Of a stretch of DNA of 64,000 nucleotides, positions 42,806 to 52,151 are shown one piece after another. The DNA lies in assembly GCA_900553465.1 (NCBI GenBank), contig USDT01000005.1, forward strand, positions 1-64,000, in the 5' to 3' direction. The translations under genes were made by a program, and so were the position numbers. Each line of letters starts with the position of its first letter. The first letter of the stretch is position 1. The stretch comes from an uncultured Prevotella sp. Its GTDB lineage: Bacteria; Bacteroidota; Bacteroidia; Bacteroidales; Bacteroidaceae. Under the pieces are notes generated by a model, which saw only the letters and a list, made by a program, of their open reading frames with translations, was not told the DNA's origin and made no database searches.

Positions 42806-43405
42806 ATGAACGATATGACAGACAAAAGCGTGAAGTGGAGTGAGAATGTGATTATCGCCGACGCAGGATATATAGACCGCGTGGCTTTCAATCTCATAGT
42901 GAACTTCGAACGCATGATAGGCCGCCGCATACCTAAGGCCGACATGGCGCGGTGGATAGACTGTGTGGCTCTCGACGGCGGAGTACGCGAGGGAGACAAT
43001 GATGTGCAGGTGGTGCTTATACACGACCGCGGACGCAGCGAGCTGGAGAACTTTGCGCCGGGCAATCTCGCCGAAGAACTCAACGGCAAGGCTTTCAAGG
43101 ACAATCTTGGAGAGTTCACCATCTCTGCATTTCCGGTTGAGGACATCGTGAGCCGCGACGACTTCTTCGCTGATGTGGTGGAGGCTGCTTGTGCCGGCAA
43201 AGAGACAAAGCGCATCATGATTGTACCCGATACCGAGCGCGCCGGACTCTATGACAGTCTGTGCCATATCCTGCGCCGTGTTGACGACGAGAAGCGTGTC
43301 ACCATGTTTGCCATGCAGCCCATGACCGGCGGCAACTTCCGTCAGGAAATACTCGGTTATTCGCTCATGAGTGCGCTGGGCATAAGGTCGGACGAACTGA
43401 AATGA
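42806..43405 (+). CDS. DUF6621-like protein
   Basis: The protein has 199 residues from ATG 42806, which lies only 6 bp after the -7 box, so the message would be leaderless; ATG 42815 (MTDKSVKWSENVIIADAGYID) would leave a 9-nt leader. An earlier in-frame ATG at 42683 falls inside the promoter repeat and is rejected. The protein is an alpha/beta fold with conserved-looking segments ADAGYIDRVAFNLIVNFERMIGRRIPKADMARWIDC, VVLIHDRG and TMFAMQPMTGGNFRQEILGYSLMSALGI. I take it for the Bacteroidales DUF6621 family, of unknown function. The dehydrogenase gene follows after 105 bp. Confidence 0.7.
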   Translation: MNDMTDKSVKWSENVIIADAGYIDRVAFNLIVNFERMIGRRIPKADMARWIDCVALDGGVREGDNDVQVVLIHDRGRSELENFAPGNLAEELNGKAFKDNLGEFTISAFPVEDIVSRDDFFADVVEAACAGKETKRIMIVPDTERAGLYDSLCHILRRVDDEKRVTMFAMQPMTGGNFRQEILGYSLMSALGIRSDELK

Positions 43406-43510
43406 CATGCCGCACGGCCTGTTCGCCGTTTCATGTGACGGTTTCGGACGCTGTGGCATACACATACATTATATATAATATACTTGAAAACAACTAATAT
43501 CTGAGAAAAT

Positions 43511-44704
43511 ATGGGAAAAGTGTTAATGATTGGCGCGGGAGGCGTTGCCACCGTCGCTGCGTTCAAGATAGCGCAGAACGCTGATGTGTTTACCGATTTC
43601 ATGATTGCAAGCCGCACAAAGTCTAAGTGCGACAAGATTGTCGAGGCAATAGGCAATCCTAACATCAAGACAGCCCAGGTGGATGCTGATGACGTCGAAC
43701 AGCTCAAGGCGCTCATGAATGACTATAAGCCGGAGCTGGTCATAAACCTCGCACTGCCTTATCAGGACCTCACCATCATGGAGGCATGTCTTGCCTGCGG
43801 ATGCAGCTATTTGGACACCGCGAACTACGAACCGAAGGATGAGGCTCACTTCGAATATTCTTGGCAGTGGGCTTACAAGAAACGTTTTGAGGACGCCGGA
43901 CTCACAGCCATTCTGGGATGTGGATTCGATCCGGGTGTGACAAGCATATTCACTGCCTATGCCGCCAAGCATCATTTTGACGAGATACAGTATCTCGACA
44001 TCGTTGACTGCAACGCCGGTGACCATCACAAGGCTTTCGCCACCAACTTCAATCCTGAGATTAACATACGTGAGATAACTCAGAAAGGTCTTTACTGGGA
44101 AGATGGCAAATGGGTGGAGACCGAACCGCTTGAGATACACAAGCCGCTTACATATCCGGAAATCGGACCGAAGGAAAGTTACCTGCTTCATCATGAGGAG
44201 ATAGAAAGCCTCGTGAAGAACTATCCAACAATACGTCGCGCACGTTTCTGGATGACTTTCGGACAGGAGTATCTCACTCATCTGCGTGTCATTCAGAACA
44301 TAGGTATGGCAAGCATCGTGCCTATCGACTACGAGGGCAAGAAGATTGTACCGCTCCAGTTCCTCAAGGCTGTGCTGCCTAACCCGCAGGACCTCGGCCA
44401 GAACTACGAAGGTCAGACAAGTATAGGATGCCGCATCCGTGGACTGAAAGACGGCAAGGAACTCACCTATTATGTATATAACAACTGCTCACATCAGGCA
44501 GCCTTCAACGAGACTGGTATGCAGGGCGTAAGCTATACGACGGGTGTGCCGGCTATGATCGGTGCAATGATGTTCTTCAAAGGCCTGTGGCGCCGTCCAG
44601 GTGTGTGGAATGTCGAGGAATTCGATCCAGATCCTTTCATGGAACAACTCAACAAACAGGGACTGCCGTGGCATGAGATCTTCAACGGAGATCTCGAACT
44701 CTGA
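43511..44704 (+). CDS. Saccharopine dehydrogenase family protein, probable carboxynorspermidine synthase
   Basis: The 397-residue protein has an N-terminal Rossmann motif (MIGAGGVATVAAFK, about 6-19), the INLALPYQDLTIMEACLACGCSYLDTANYEP segment and CGFDPGVTSIFTAYAAKHHFDEIQYLDIVDCNAGDHH. The length and these blocks match bacterial carboxynorspermidine/carboxyspermidine dehydrogenase, which condenses diaminopropane or putrescine with aspartate semialdehyde to make (nor)spermidine precursors. A decarboxylase (NspC) is not in the window. A true saccharopine reductase is less likely because lysine is made here by the diaminopimelate route (ddh at 61457-62356). Confidence 0.85.
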   Translation: MGKVLMIGAGGVATVAAFKIAQNADVFTDFMIASRTKSKCDKIVEAIGNPNIKTAQVDADDVEQLKALMNDYKPELVINLALPYQDLTIMEACLACGCSYLDTANYEPKDEAHFEYSWQWAYKKRFEDAGLTAILGCGFDPGVTSIFTAYAAKHHFDEIQYLDIVDCNAGDHHKAFATNFNPEINIREITQKGLYWEDGKWVETEPLEIHKPLTYPEIGPKESYLLHHEEIESLVKNYPTIRRARFWMTFGQEYLTHLRVIQNIGMASIVPIDYEGKKIVPLQFLKAVLPNPQDLGQNYEGQTSIGCRIRGLKDGKELTYYVYNNCSHQAAFNETGMQGVSYTTGVPAMIGAMMFFKGLWRRPGVWNVEEFDPDPFMEQLNKQGLPWHEIFNGDLEL

Positions 44705-44740
44705 TGCCCTTCCGGCAGCATTTCTTATCGCTTAAGACAT

Positions 44741-44802
44741 CACGCGCCTGTCGTGAACAGCCTTTCCTGATATGGAACAGAGGCTGTGTCATGACAGGCG
44801 TG
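44741..44802. other. Long imperfect hairpin between the dehydrogenase gene and recA
   Basis: CGCCTGTCGTGAACAGCCT and AGGCTGTGTCATGACAGGCG arms pair over about 18 bp around a 17-nt loop. There is no T-run after it, so it is not a standard terminator. Its words (GAACAGCCT, TGATATGG, AGGCTGTGTCA) resemble the 22-bp-period arrays and it could be a degenerate short copy. Confidence 0.5.
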
Positions 44803-44833
44803 ACATTCATTCATAATTGAAAACAGAACAGAA

Positions 44834-45862
44834 ATGGCAAAGGAAAAAGAAAATACAGGCGCTGCTGCACTGAACGAAGGCAAGCTGAAAGCACTTCAGG
44901 CGGCAATGTCGAAAATAGAGAAAGACTTCGGCAAGGGGTCTATAATGAAACTTGGTGACGAACATATCGAGAACGTCGAGGTAATACCGACCGGCAGTAT
45001 CGCTCTTGATGCCGCTCTCGGAGTGGGAGGCTATCCGCGCGGACGTATCATAGAGATATACGGTCCGGAGAGTTCGGGTAAGACAACACTCGCCATTCAC
45101 GCCATTGCTGAGGCGCAGAAGGCAGGCGGTATAGCCGCTTTCATCGATGCGGAACATGCTTTCGACCGCTTCTATGCTGCCAAACTCGGTGTCGATGTGG
45201 ACAATCTCTGGATTTCACAGCCAGACAACGGTGAGCAGGCTCTCGAAATAGCCGACCAGCTTATACGCTCTTCGGCCATCGACATTATCGTTGTCGACTC
45301 TGTTGCTGCCTTGACTCCGAAGAAGGAGATAGAGGGCGACATGGGTGACAACAACGTGGGATTGCAGGCCCGTCTGATGAGTCAGGCGCTGCGAAAACTC
45401 ACGTCAACCATCAGCAAGACCAACACAACGTGTATCTTCATCAACCAGTTGCGTGAGAAGATCGGTGTGATGTTCGGCAATCCGGAGACAACAACGGGTG
45501 GTAACGCGCTGAAGTTCTATGCCAGTGTACGTCTCGACATACGCAAGGTGACGAGTCTTAAGGACGGCGACCAGGTGGTCGGCAACCTCGTGCGTGTGAA
45601 GGTTGTGAAGAACAAGGTGGCACCTCCATTCCGTAAGGCAGAGTTCGAGATTCTCTTCGGAGAAGGTATTTCGAAGATAGGAGAGATTGTTGATCTCGGC
45701 GTTGAGTGTGGTATCATCCAGAAGAGTGGTTCATGGTATTCGTACGGAAGTTCCAAACTGGGACAGGGACGCGACGCTACAAAGGCGTTGCTTAAGGACA
45801 ATCCTGAACTCTGCGAGGAACTCGAGGCTCAGATAATGCAGGTTCTTGCCGACAAACAGTAA
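44834..45862 (+). CDS. recA: Recombinase RecA
   Basis: The 342-residue protein has all RecA hallmarks: Walker [14 protein letters not shown] (about 76-88), the DAEHAFD box, [20 protein letters not shown] with the L1 loop region, [35 protein letters not shown] (L2 and beyond). It polymerises on single-stranded DNA for homologous recombination and the SOS response in the cytosol. The start gives [41 protein letters not shown], as expected. A strong terminator follows. I see no clear LexA-type operator upstream. Confidence 0.98.
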   Translation: MAKEKENTGAAALNEGKLKALQAAMSKIEKDFGKGSIMKLGDEHIENVEVIPTGSIALDAALGVGGYPRGRIIEIYGPESSGKTTLAIHAIAEAQKAGGIAAFIDAEHAFDRFYAAKLGVDVDNLWISQPDNGEQALEIADQLIRSSAIDIIVVDSVAALTPKKEIEGDMGDNNVGLQARLMSQALRKLTSTISKTNTTCIFINQLREKIGVMFGNPETTTGGNALKFYASVRLDIRKVTSLKDGDQVVGNLVRVKVVKNKVAPPFRKAEFEILFGEGISKIGEIVDLGVECGIIQKSGSWYSYGSSKLGQGRDATKALLKDNPELCEELEAQIMQVLADKQ

Positions 45863-45890
45863 TCCGGCGGCAGAGCATAAAACATAAAAT

Positions 45891-45940
45891 AAGCGGCAGA
45901 CAAAGTTCAAACCATAGTGTTGAACGTGTCTGCCGCTTTT
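45891..45940. terminator. Bidirectional terminator after recA
   Basis: AAGCGGCAGACA / TGTCTGCCGCTTTT with an inner GTTCAA/TTGAAC pairing gives a long hairpin followed by T on the plus strand and preceded by A, between convergent genes. Confidence 0.88.
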
Positions 45941-45962
45941 ATTATATTAGGTTAACAAAGGA

Positions 45963-46013
45963 AAGAACCGGTACTCACAGAAATTGCTGACTCATGTTCC
46001 GGGACCGGTTCTT
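45963..46013 (-). terminator. Terminator hairpin of the beta-helix lipoprotein gene
   Basis: Perfect 10-bp arms AAGAACCGGT and ACCGGTTCTT, followed on the minus strand by TTCCTTTG; it lies 23 bp past the stop codon. Confidence 0.6.
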
Positions 46014-46036
46014 CAAGTTTTTTTGAGTGTCAGAAA

Positions 46037-47560
46037 TCAATAGTCTGCGTTCTGCGGATCGAAGTTGGTCCATCCGTTAAGCCAGTTGTCGCCGGCTGCG
46101 AAAGCTCCGATGTAGTCCACTGCAGTGCATCCGTTGAGCAGAGCGTCTGTGAATGAAGCTGCACCGATGAGCGGACTGCCTGCTGCAGGAATGTATCCTG
46201 TTGCGTCGAACCATCCGTTTGCAGATTCGAAATACTTGTTATTGTTGTCAGCCAGTTCGAAGAATGTGTGAGAGAATGAATTCTTCGTTTTGTCTACTGT
46301 GCCGGTCTCATAGTCATAAAGTCCGTCTTCGTATATCTTGTTGAAGTCTGTTCCAAGTACGTCCATGTTGGCGAACCAGATGTTTCTGAGTTTCAGTGCG
46401 CCTGAAGTTGCGGCACCCTGAGTGTCACCTTTCTCATTGTCGAGAATCAGACCGACAGGCCATCCCACAGCAACAGAGTTGAAACAGTTGAGATGAGAGT
46501 CGCGGCGTATGTGCATTGCAGCCTGGAAACGTCCCAGACCAGAGCCGTTGTTGGGGAAGTACTCACCACCGGTGATGTAGTCAACATTGTTCTGGAAAGA
46601 AGCGTCAACAGCTTTCGGGCCGATGAATGTGATGTTAGAGAATACTGCAGAAGTGTGAGGCTCGCCGTTTGATCCGTTGGCGTTGTTGTCGCTTTCGAAG
46701 CTGTTGCTCTGTGACTTGTCTGCAATCTTTGAGTCGCGTACGGCCAGACCGAACTGCACGTTTCCGCTGAATCCGTTGTCTGTATCGAAGTCGTCGTCCC
46801 ATCCTTTGTATGCAACGAGATACTTGCAGTCAACAGTTCCGCCGAACCACTCGTAAGAGTCGTCGTTAGAATAAGACACCTGTACGTGGTCGATCTTTGT
46901 GCCGGAACCTACAGCACCGAGTGTGAGACCGTTGATCTCCTGGTCGGTCTGGAATGGATATCCTGCGAACTCGATGCGCACATACTTCAGAACACCAGAG
47001 TTGTCAGCATCGTCGTTGCCACCGAATTTGGTACGCGGACCACCTTCTATCTGCTTCTCACCTTCGTTGGTCACAGCTTTTCCGCAGAGGATGATTCCAC
47101 CCCAGTCGCCCGGACGGCGGTTGCCTTTAGCCTCTTCAGATGTGAACACGATAGGAGCGTCAGCTCTTCCTTCGGCGATGAGTTTTCCGCCACGTTCTGC
47201 TATGAGTGCTGCCTTTGTCTGCTTGTCACCCTTTATCACGGTTCCTGGCTCAATAGTGAGTTCTGCGCCGTTTGCTATGTAAACCCAGCCTTTCAGGATA
47301 TAGGTGCCTTTCTTCAGTGTCTGCTTTCCTGTGAATACGAATTCCTGGTCGCCGTTACCAATCTGTTTTCCTTCGTCGCTTACATTTTCTTTTCCGTCTG
47401 CGGTGAAGAGAATGTGGTTGCAGGCATTCAGTCCGCCATCCAGTGTCCATGTCACGTCAGTAGAACCACCGGGATTTTCATTGTCATCGTTGCTGCACGA
47501 GCTCAGTGTGAGCGACAGTGCGAGGATGCCCATGCATCCGTAGAATTTGAATTTTTCCAT
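46037..47560 (-). CDS. Surface lipoprotein, probable parallel beta-helix, TonB receptor partner
   Basis: The protein has 507 residues from ATG 47560, where a lipoprotein signal begins (MEKFKFYGCMGILALSLTLSSC, Cys22); in-frame ATGs at 47611 and 47581 would add a polar leader. After an Asp/Asn-rich linker comes a repetitive beta region with short Gly/Asn turns (KGWVYIANGAELTIEPGTVIKGDKQTKAALIAERGGKLIAEGRADAPIVFTSEEA, then LKYVRIEFAGYPF), the pattern of right-handed parallel beta-helices. The TonB receptor gene precedes it by 82 bp on the same strand. Such receptor/lipoprotein pairs resemble SusC/SusD in layout, although this is not a SusD fold. Ligand unknown. Confidence 0.75.
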   Translation of the reverse strand: MEKFKFYGCMGILALSLTLSSCSNDDNENPGGSTDVTWTLDGGLNACNHILFTADGKENVSDEGKQIGNGDQEFVFTGKQTLKKGTYILKGWVYIANGAELTIEPGTVIKGDKQTKAALIAERGGKLIAEGRADAPIVFTSEEAKGNRRPGDWGGIILCGKAVTNEGEKQIEGGPRTKFGGNDDADNSGVLKYVRIEFAGYPFQTDQEINGLTLGAVGSGTKIDHVQVSYSNDDSYEWFGGTVDCKYLVAYKGWDDDFDTDNGFSGNVQFGLAVRDSKIADKSQSNSFESDNNANGSNGEPHTSAVFSNITFIGPKAVDASFQNNVDYITGGEYFPNNGSGLGRFQAAMHIRRDSHLNCFNSVAVGWPVGLILDNEKGDTQGAATSGALKLRNIWFANMDVLGTDFNKIYEDGLYDYETGTVDKTKNSFSHTFFELADNNNKYFESANGWFDATGYIPAAGSPLIGAASFTDALLNGCTAVDYIGAFAAGDNWLNGWTNFDPQNADY

Positions 47561-47642
47561 CTTTTTTGTTTTGTTAAACATCCGATTATATCTTAAATAA
47601 TAACTCTTCATATTTTGAATGATAATTCCTTATGTTATGTTT

Positions 47643-50447
47643 TCAGAATTTGTAGGTGGCTGTAAGGCCGAAGTTGCGTCCCGGCTTGAAGGCGCGTGTC
47701 ACCTGTTCAACCTCCTTGCGGCTTCCGTCGGCATAGTGGACATCGGCAAACTGCTTGTAGTAAACCTTCTGTGCAAGCAGGTCGCGTATGTTGAGTTTCA
47801 CCTCCCAGTGCTTTCCGAAGCGCTTTGATGCGGAGAGATCTATCACGTCGCGTGGCATCTCATAGCTGTCCGGCACGCGCAGTGATTCGTTTCCGCTTGT
47901 GGTGCCTTCGCTGCGTCCCACACCGATGATGCGTTTTCCGATGCGGTTGTAGAGCACTGCCACGTCGAGCTGCATCTTCTCATTGTTGTAGAACAGGCCG
48001 GTGTTGATCAGATAAGGTGACTGTCCCTGCATCGGGCGATCCTCTTCCTTGGCACCCTTCTCAAACTTAACCTTACTCTTTATGAGTGCTCCGTTGAACG
48101 ACCAGCTGAAGTCTTTCAGGCCGAGGAAGGCCAGATTCTTGCGTATGTCGAGCTCGATACCGTAGGTGTTGGCGCACTGCGCGTTCTTGTAAGAGTAGAG
48201 AAGGTTGGTTCCTCCTGTCACGATGTATGTCCATTCTATTGGTGAGTCGAAGTATTTGTAGAATGCTGCGATAGATATAACCTCACCTTTCGAAGGATAG
48301 AACTCATAGCGCAGATCCACGTTCTGTATGTAGCAAGGTTTCAGGTCGGTGTTTCCCTGTACGCTCGATGCAAGGTCGAAGTCGTAGAATACCGACGGTG
48401 ACATCTCGCGGAATTCGGGGCGGTTGACTGTCTTGCCGTATGATAGGCGCAGCTGGTGCTCGTCGTTGAACTTATAGGTTGTGTTTATCGAGGGGAAGAT
48501 GTCGTTGTATTCGTAGTTGTGACTGAACGGACTCTCCTCGTAGTCGCGTGTGTTTGATATGAGTTCCATGTGGTCATACTCGTAGCGCAGACCTGCATAC
48601 ACATTGAGTTTTCCGAACGGGAGCATTGCTGCAATGTAGCCAGCACCCAGATAGTTGTTACCTTTGTAGTTGTTGCGCATGTGCGGTTCCTCGAGCAGAT
48701 AGAGGCGGTCGGCTCCGAAGTATTCCTGATTTGAGAGCAGAGTAGGGATGTCCATCTTACGGAAACCGTCGGGCAGGGTGTTGTCGGCAGCATTCCAGTT
48801 GTAGATGAGGTCGCGCGTTGTGTATTTGCGTGTGCGGTACTCGCCGTAGGCTCCGAACTTCAGATAAGGATTCCAGTCGTTGAACTTGAAGTCGTGTTTG
48901 TCGTTCACGGCGGCCGAAACTATGTGCTCGTCCAGCTTGGTCCACTCACGTGAGATGTCGTTAGGAGTCGAGAGCTGCAGCTCGCCTTTCTCCAGTGCGT
49001 CGTTGATGAGATAGCGGCGGCGGTCAGGTATGTTGCGGTTGGCGTATGAATAGCTTGCGCTCCAGTCCAGATTGTCGGCTGCGAAGGTGTGCTTTCCGGT
49101 TATCTGTCCGTTGTATGTTGTGCGGCTGCGGTAGTAATACTCGGCCGAGTGTTCCGTGTCAGACTGCGCGCTCACGCCCTCACGCCATGTGTAACGGTCG
49201 TTGCCCAGCTGGTTGAAGATGTTCTTGAACTGATATTTGCTGTTGCCGTCGGCCGAGAGAAGGGTGAAGTTTGCCATTGCTCCGAGGCGCACGTTGTGGT
49301 TGTACTGGTCGTCCACCGAATAGCGCAGATAGTTCGACTTGTCCTTCACTGCGTCGTATACACCGAAGAGGTTGTTGTCCATGTCCTCATACTTGCGGTA
49401 CTCATTGGTGTAGTTGAGTGCGGCAATCATTCCCACCTGGCGGTCGCCTATCTTCCATCGGCGTCCTATCGAGGCCGAGAACTTAAGGTCGCCGGCAGGA
49501 TTCATGTTTCTGATGCGCCAGTCGTTGTTGAATCCGTTGCCCATGAGGTCCACACCGTTGCCGGCTATGCTCTTCAGAGTTCCGTCCATGCCGCACGACA
49601 GGCTGCGCATGCCGCTGTCGAATCCGAGGAAGTCGGTGCCGGAGCCTTTGGCATACTTGAAGTTGGAGAAGGCCGTAGCGTCGTTCCAGTTGCCTCCTAT
49701 CATTATGTCGGCTGTATTCTCCGACGGTATGTCCTTTGTGTTGATGGTGATGAATCCTCCGCTGTAGTCGGCCGGATATTCGGGCGACGGAGTCTTCACT
49801 ATCTGCATGTTGTCAATCTGAGAGCTCGGTATGATGTCGAAGGAGAAAGCCCTCGAGTCGGCCTCGCTGCTCGGTACGGCACCGCCGTTTATCCATACAT
49901 TATTATATCTCTGCGACAGTCCGCGAACCATTACGAACTTGTCCTCTATGATGCTCACGCCCGGCACGCGTCTCACCACCTCTCCGGCGTTGGAGTCCTG
50001 TGTGCGTTTAATCTCCTGGGCCGACACGTTGCTCACCACCATCTGGCTGTTGCGTGCCACCTGAAGCATCGCCACGTCGGTGTTCTGTTTCATTATTCCC
50101 ACCACCGAAACTTCGCCGAGTGTCTGCTGGTCTGTTTCCATTTCTATGGTGAGGGTGTTTTCCTCGGCGTCTTTCAGTGCCTCTATGTTGTTGAGGGTTT
50201 TGGTTTTGTATGATATGTAGTTTATGGTGATGTTGTACTTTCCTGCCTTCAGTCCGTTTATCTTGAACTTTCCGTCGATATCGGTTATGACCTTTATGTC
50301 GGTTCCGGCCACCTGTATCGTCGCTCCGATGAGCGGCTGACGGTCGCTCTTGTCGAGCACAACACCTGTTATTCCTTCTGCGTAGGCTGCGATAGTCGAG
50401 ATGAGCAGCAATGCCGTGATGGCAACAAATCTTTTCACTTTAATCAT
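47643..50447 (-). CDS. TonB-dependent outer membrane receptor
   Basis: The protein has about 934 residues from ATG 50447 (ATG 50459 adds MYFK). There is a signal peptide to about residue 24, then a carboxypeptidase-like regulatory domain (ITGVVLDKSDRQPLIGATIQVAGTDIKVITDIDGKFKINGLKAGKYNITINYISYKT), then the plug (SNVSAQEIKRTQDSNAGEVVRRVPGVSIIEDKFVMVRGLSQRYNNVWINGG) and a 22-strand barrel ending in an aromatic residue. It imports a ligand across the outer membrane using TonB energy. It is shorter than SusC proteins and is followed by a beta-helix-like lipoprotein instead of SusD. A -7 box is at 50480-50487. Confidence 0.94.
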   Translation of the reverse strand: MIKVKRFVAITALLLISTIAAYAEGITGVVLDKSDRQPLIGATIQVAGTDIKVITDIDGKFKINGLKAGKYNITINYISYKTKTLNNIEALKDAEENTLTIEMETDQQTLGEVSVVGIMKQNTDVAMLQVARNSQMVVSNVSAQEIKRTQDSNAGEVVRRVPGVSIIEDKFVMVRGLSQRYNNVWINGGAVPSSEADSRAFSFDIIPSSQIDNMQIVKTPSPEYPADYSGGFITINTKDIPSENTADIMIGGNWNDATAFSNFKYAKGSGTDFLGFDSGMRSLSCGMDGTLKSIAGNGVDLMGNGFNNDWRIRNMNPAGDLKFSASIGRRWKIGDRQVGMIAALNYTNEYRKYEDMDNNLFGVYDAVKDKSNYLRYSVDDQYNHNVRLGAMANFTLLSADGNSKYQFKNIFNQLGNDRYTWREGVSAQSDTEHSAEYYYRSRTTYNGQITGKHTFAADNLDWSASYSYANRNIPDRRRYLINDALEKGELQLSTPNDISREWTKLDEHIVSAAVNDKHDFKFNDWNPYLKFGAYGEYRTRKYTTRDLIYNWNAADNTLPDGFRKMDIPTLLSNQEYFGADRLYLLEEPHMRNNYKGNNYLGAGYIAAMLPFGKLNVYAGLRYEYDHMELISNTRDYEESPFSHNYEYNDIFPSINTTYKFNDEHQLRLSYGKTVNRPEFREMSPSVFYDFDLASSVQGNTDLKPCYIQNVDLRYEFYPSKGEVISIAAFYKYFDSPIEWTYIVTGGTNLLYSYKNAQCANTYGIELDIRKNLAFLGLKDFSWSFNGALIKSKVKFEKGAKEEDRPMQGQSPYLINTGLFYNNEKMQLDVAVLYNRIGKRIIGVGRSEGTTSGNESLRVPDSYEMPRDVIDLSASKRFGKHWEVKLNIRDLLAQKVYYKQFADVHYADGSRKEVEQVTRAFKPGRNFGLTATYKF

Positions 50448-50479
50448 TTTGAAATACATTATACCTTATTGTCCGGGTG

Positions 50480-50487
50480 CAAAATTA
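50480..50487 (-). promoter_or_regulatory. -7 box of the TonB receptor gene
   Basis: On the minus strand TAATTTTG fits TAnnTTTG, 33 bp before the chosen start codon. Confidence 0.6.
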
Positions 50488-50724
50488 AAGGTGTGATGTT
50501 GCGCCTGCGTTGCCCGACGGTTATAAATGTTTTACAATGATATTTCGTTGGTGTTTCTTTGAAAACATGACTCCCAATATATAATAATGTGGAACTAAGG
50601 CCGCCTGCGGAGGTCATCGTAAATGTGCGGATACGTTGTCGGCATGATGGCGGAAACACGTGATTGTCGTGCTACAAGGATGAGGCTTGATGTGCCTTAT
50701 ATCATACCACCCGGGCCGCGCTGG

Positions 50725-51180
50725 TTTTTGCAAATTTTCTTTAACATCTGTTCACGTATGATACACGCTATTTAACATTTCATTTTTTACATTCCAGAAA
50801 AATGTAGCCCCGAAAATGCTTCCCTAAAAGCCTGTTCCGCATGAAGCGCATACCGGACACATGCCGACGGTCTTGCGAAACGGCCTTTATTGCACCCTGA
50901 AATCAACTGTTTTAGGGCGTGATATGGGCTATATGACCGCTCAATATGGCCCATATCAGAGGTCGAAAGAGGCTCTTTTGCAGGCACACGGAGAATATAT
51001 CGAAACTCAACGGTGTTCAAAACGCTGTGCGTCAGATGTTTATGCGAATGTCAGGATTTTGCGATATTCCGCACAAAAATGTTGTCTGCCGGATTTTACG
51101 AGAATTCCGCGCTGTTTTCAAGATGAATATTTAACTTATCCGTCTCTGTTTTCTGTTTTTTTATATATTCAGACGTCATG
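50725..51180 (+). repeat. ~450-bp diverged intergenic element, copy C (contains array locus 5)
   Basis: It aligns with 10815-11290 in the same orientation: TTTTTGCAAATTTTCTTTAACATC at the left, TTTAACATTTCATTTTT, the array, GTCAGATGTTTATGCGAAT, ATTTTGC..ATTCCGCACAAAA, ATATTTAAC and a T-rich end. The gap 50448-51434 contains no other convincing feature besides the receptor promoter. Confidence 0.7.
50876..50985. repeat. 22-bp-period intergenic array, locus 5 (5 units)
   Basis: Units start at 50876, 50898, 50920, 50942 and 50964. It opens GCGAAACGGCCTTTATTGCA and closes GAAAGAGGCTCTTTTGC, the same ends as locus 2. Middle units TGATATGGGCTATATGAC and CAATATGGCCCATATCAG are near-palindromes. Confidence 0.88.
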
Positions 51181-51434
51181 CCAAGCCATACTCTCCTTTG
51201 TGTCGTTACTGCAGCACAGGTCCTCGTACGGACAATCCTTATGGGGCAGTGCAAACAATTATGATAGATGCTGAAAAAAACAAAAAATAAGAACGGCGGG
51301 CATGGACCTATGGGCTTATATTCGTACATTTGAGATTGAAAACCGGAAGACTATGAGAGTGGGGCCGGACTGTATGATGTATCGTAGCCGGACGTATGTA
51401 GGCGGACGGCACGCACACCGGCCTGATCTGAACA

Positions 51435-51926
51435 ATGTTTACGAAAATGCCTGTAATCCTGTTTATAATCATATTGGTTATGACTGCGTCGCGTTCGATG
51501 GCGCAGTCGGGCGGATTGGTGGCCGACATGTCGTCGCGCAAGCCTCTGCGCGACGCTGTGATAATGACCGATGGCGGAGAGCGCGTCACCACCGACTATC
51601 GCGGACAGTTCGTTCTTAGCGGCAAGTTCCGCGGAGCCACCATATTGTGCAAGGGCTACATAAAGCGCAACATGACGGCCGAAGAGATGCAGCGCGACAC
51701 CATATTCCTCATTCCCAACATCAACACGCTCAAGGGTGTGGAGATTATAGCGCCCAACGACGGTATGGGTGCGCTTAAACGGAGCATGGATTCGGAGGCC
51801 AAGGCCATACCCATCAAGCCCAAGACTGGATTCAGTTTCGACTTCTTCAGCCTGTTCGACCGCAGCAAGCGTCGCGTGTCGAAAAAGGAACGCGAGCGTC
51901 AGAAACGCATACTCGACAACTACTGA
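51435..51926 (+). CDS. Secreted protein with carboxypeptidase-like regulatory domain
   Basis: The 163-residue protein has a signal peptide (about 1-23, ending SMAQ). Residues 28-85 form a short carboxypeptidase-regulatory-like beta sandwich (GLVADMSSRKPLRDAVIMTDGGERVTTDYRGQFVLSGKFRGATILCKGYIKRNMT). The C-terminal half is basic and ends in a charged helix (RSKRRVSKKERERQKRILDNY). It resembles small Bacteroidota envelope proteins usually annotated by this domain alone. It is transcribed away from the receptor gene and is followed by the nhaD promoter, so it is probably monocistronic. Function unknown. Confidence 0.75.
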   Translation: MFTKMPVILFIIILVMTASRSMAQSGGLVADMSSRKPLRDAVIMTDGGERVTTDYRGQFVLSGKFRGATILCKGYIKRNMTAEEMQRDTIFLIPNINTLKGVEIIAPNDGMGALKRSMDSEAKAIPIKPKTGFSFDFFSLFDRSKRRVSKKERERQKRILDNY

Positions 51927-51992
51927 CCCGGTTTTTGCCGCATTATTTTAATGTTAAAACATGAGGCCATGGTTGTTTTCCATTTTATTTAT

Positions 51993-52000
51993 TATCTTTG
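51993..52000 (+). promoter_or_regulatory. -7 box of the nhaD gene
   Basis: TATCTTTG fits TAnnTTTG; a TTG lies about 18-20 bp upstream. The leader to the start codon would be about 145 nt. Confidence 0.6.
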
Positions 52001-52151
52001 TTCACATCTTAGACCGTACTATTCAGACACAGCGGCCGGTGGCGCATGCCTTTCGACGGTGGCGTTGCGGTGTCGTGCATGCCTTGATAACGGCAATGGC
52101 AGAGTGTATTTGAAACAAAAAACATAAACAGTCAATTATTTTTTACAGACA

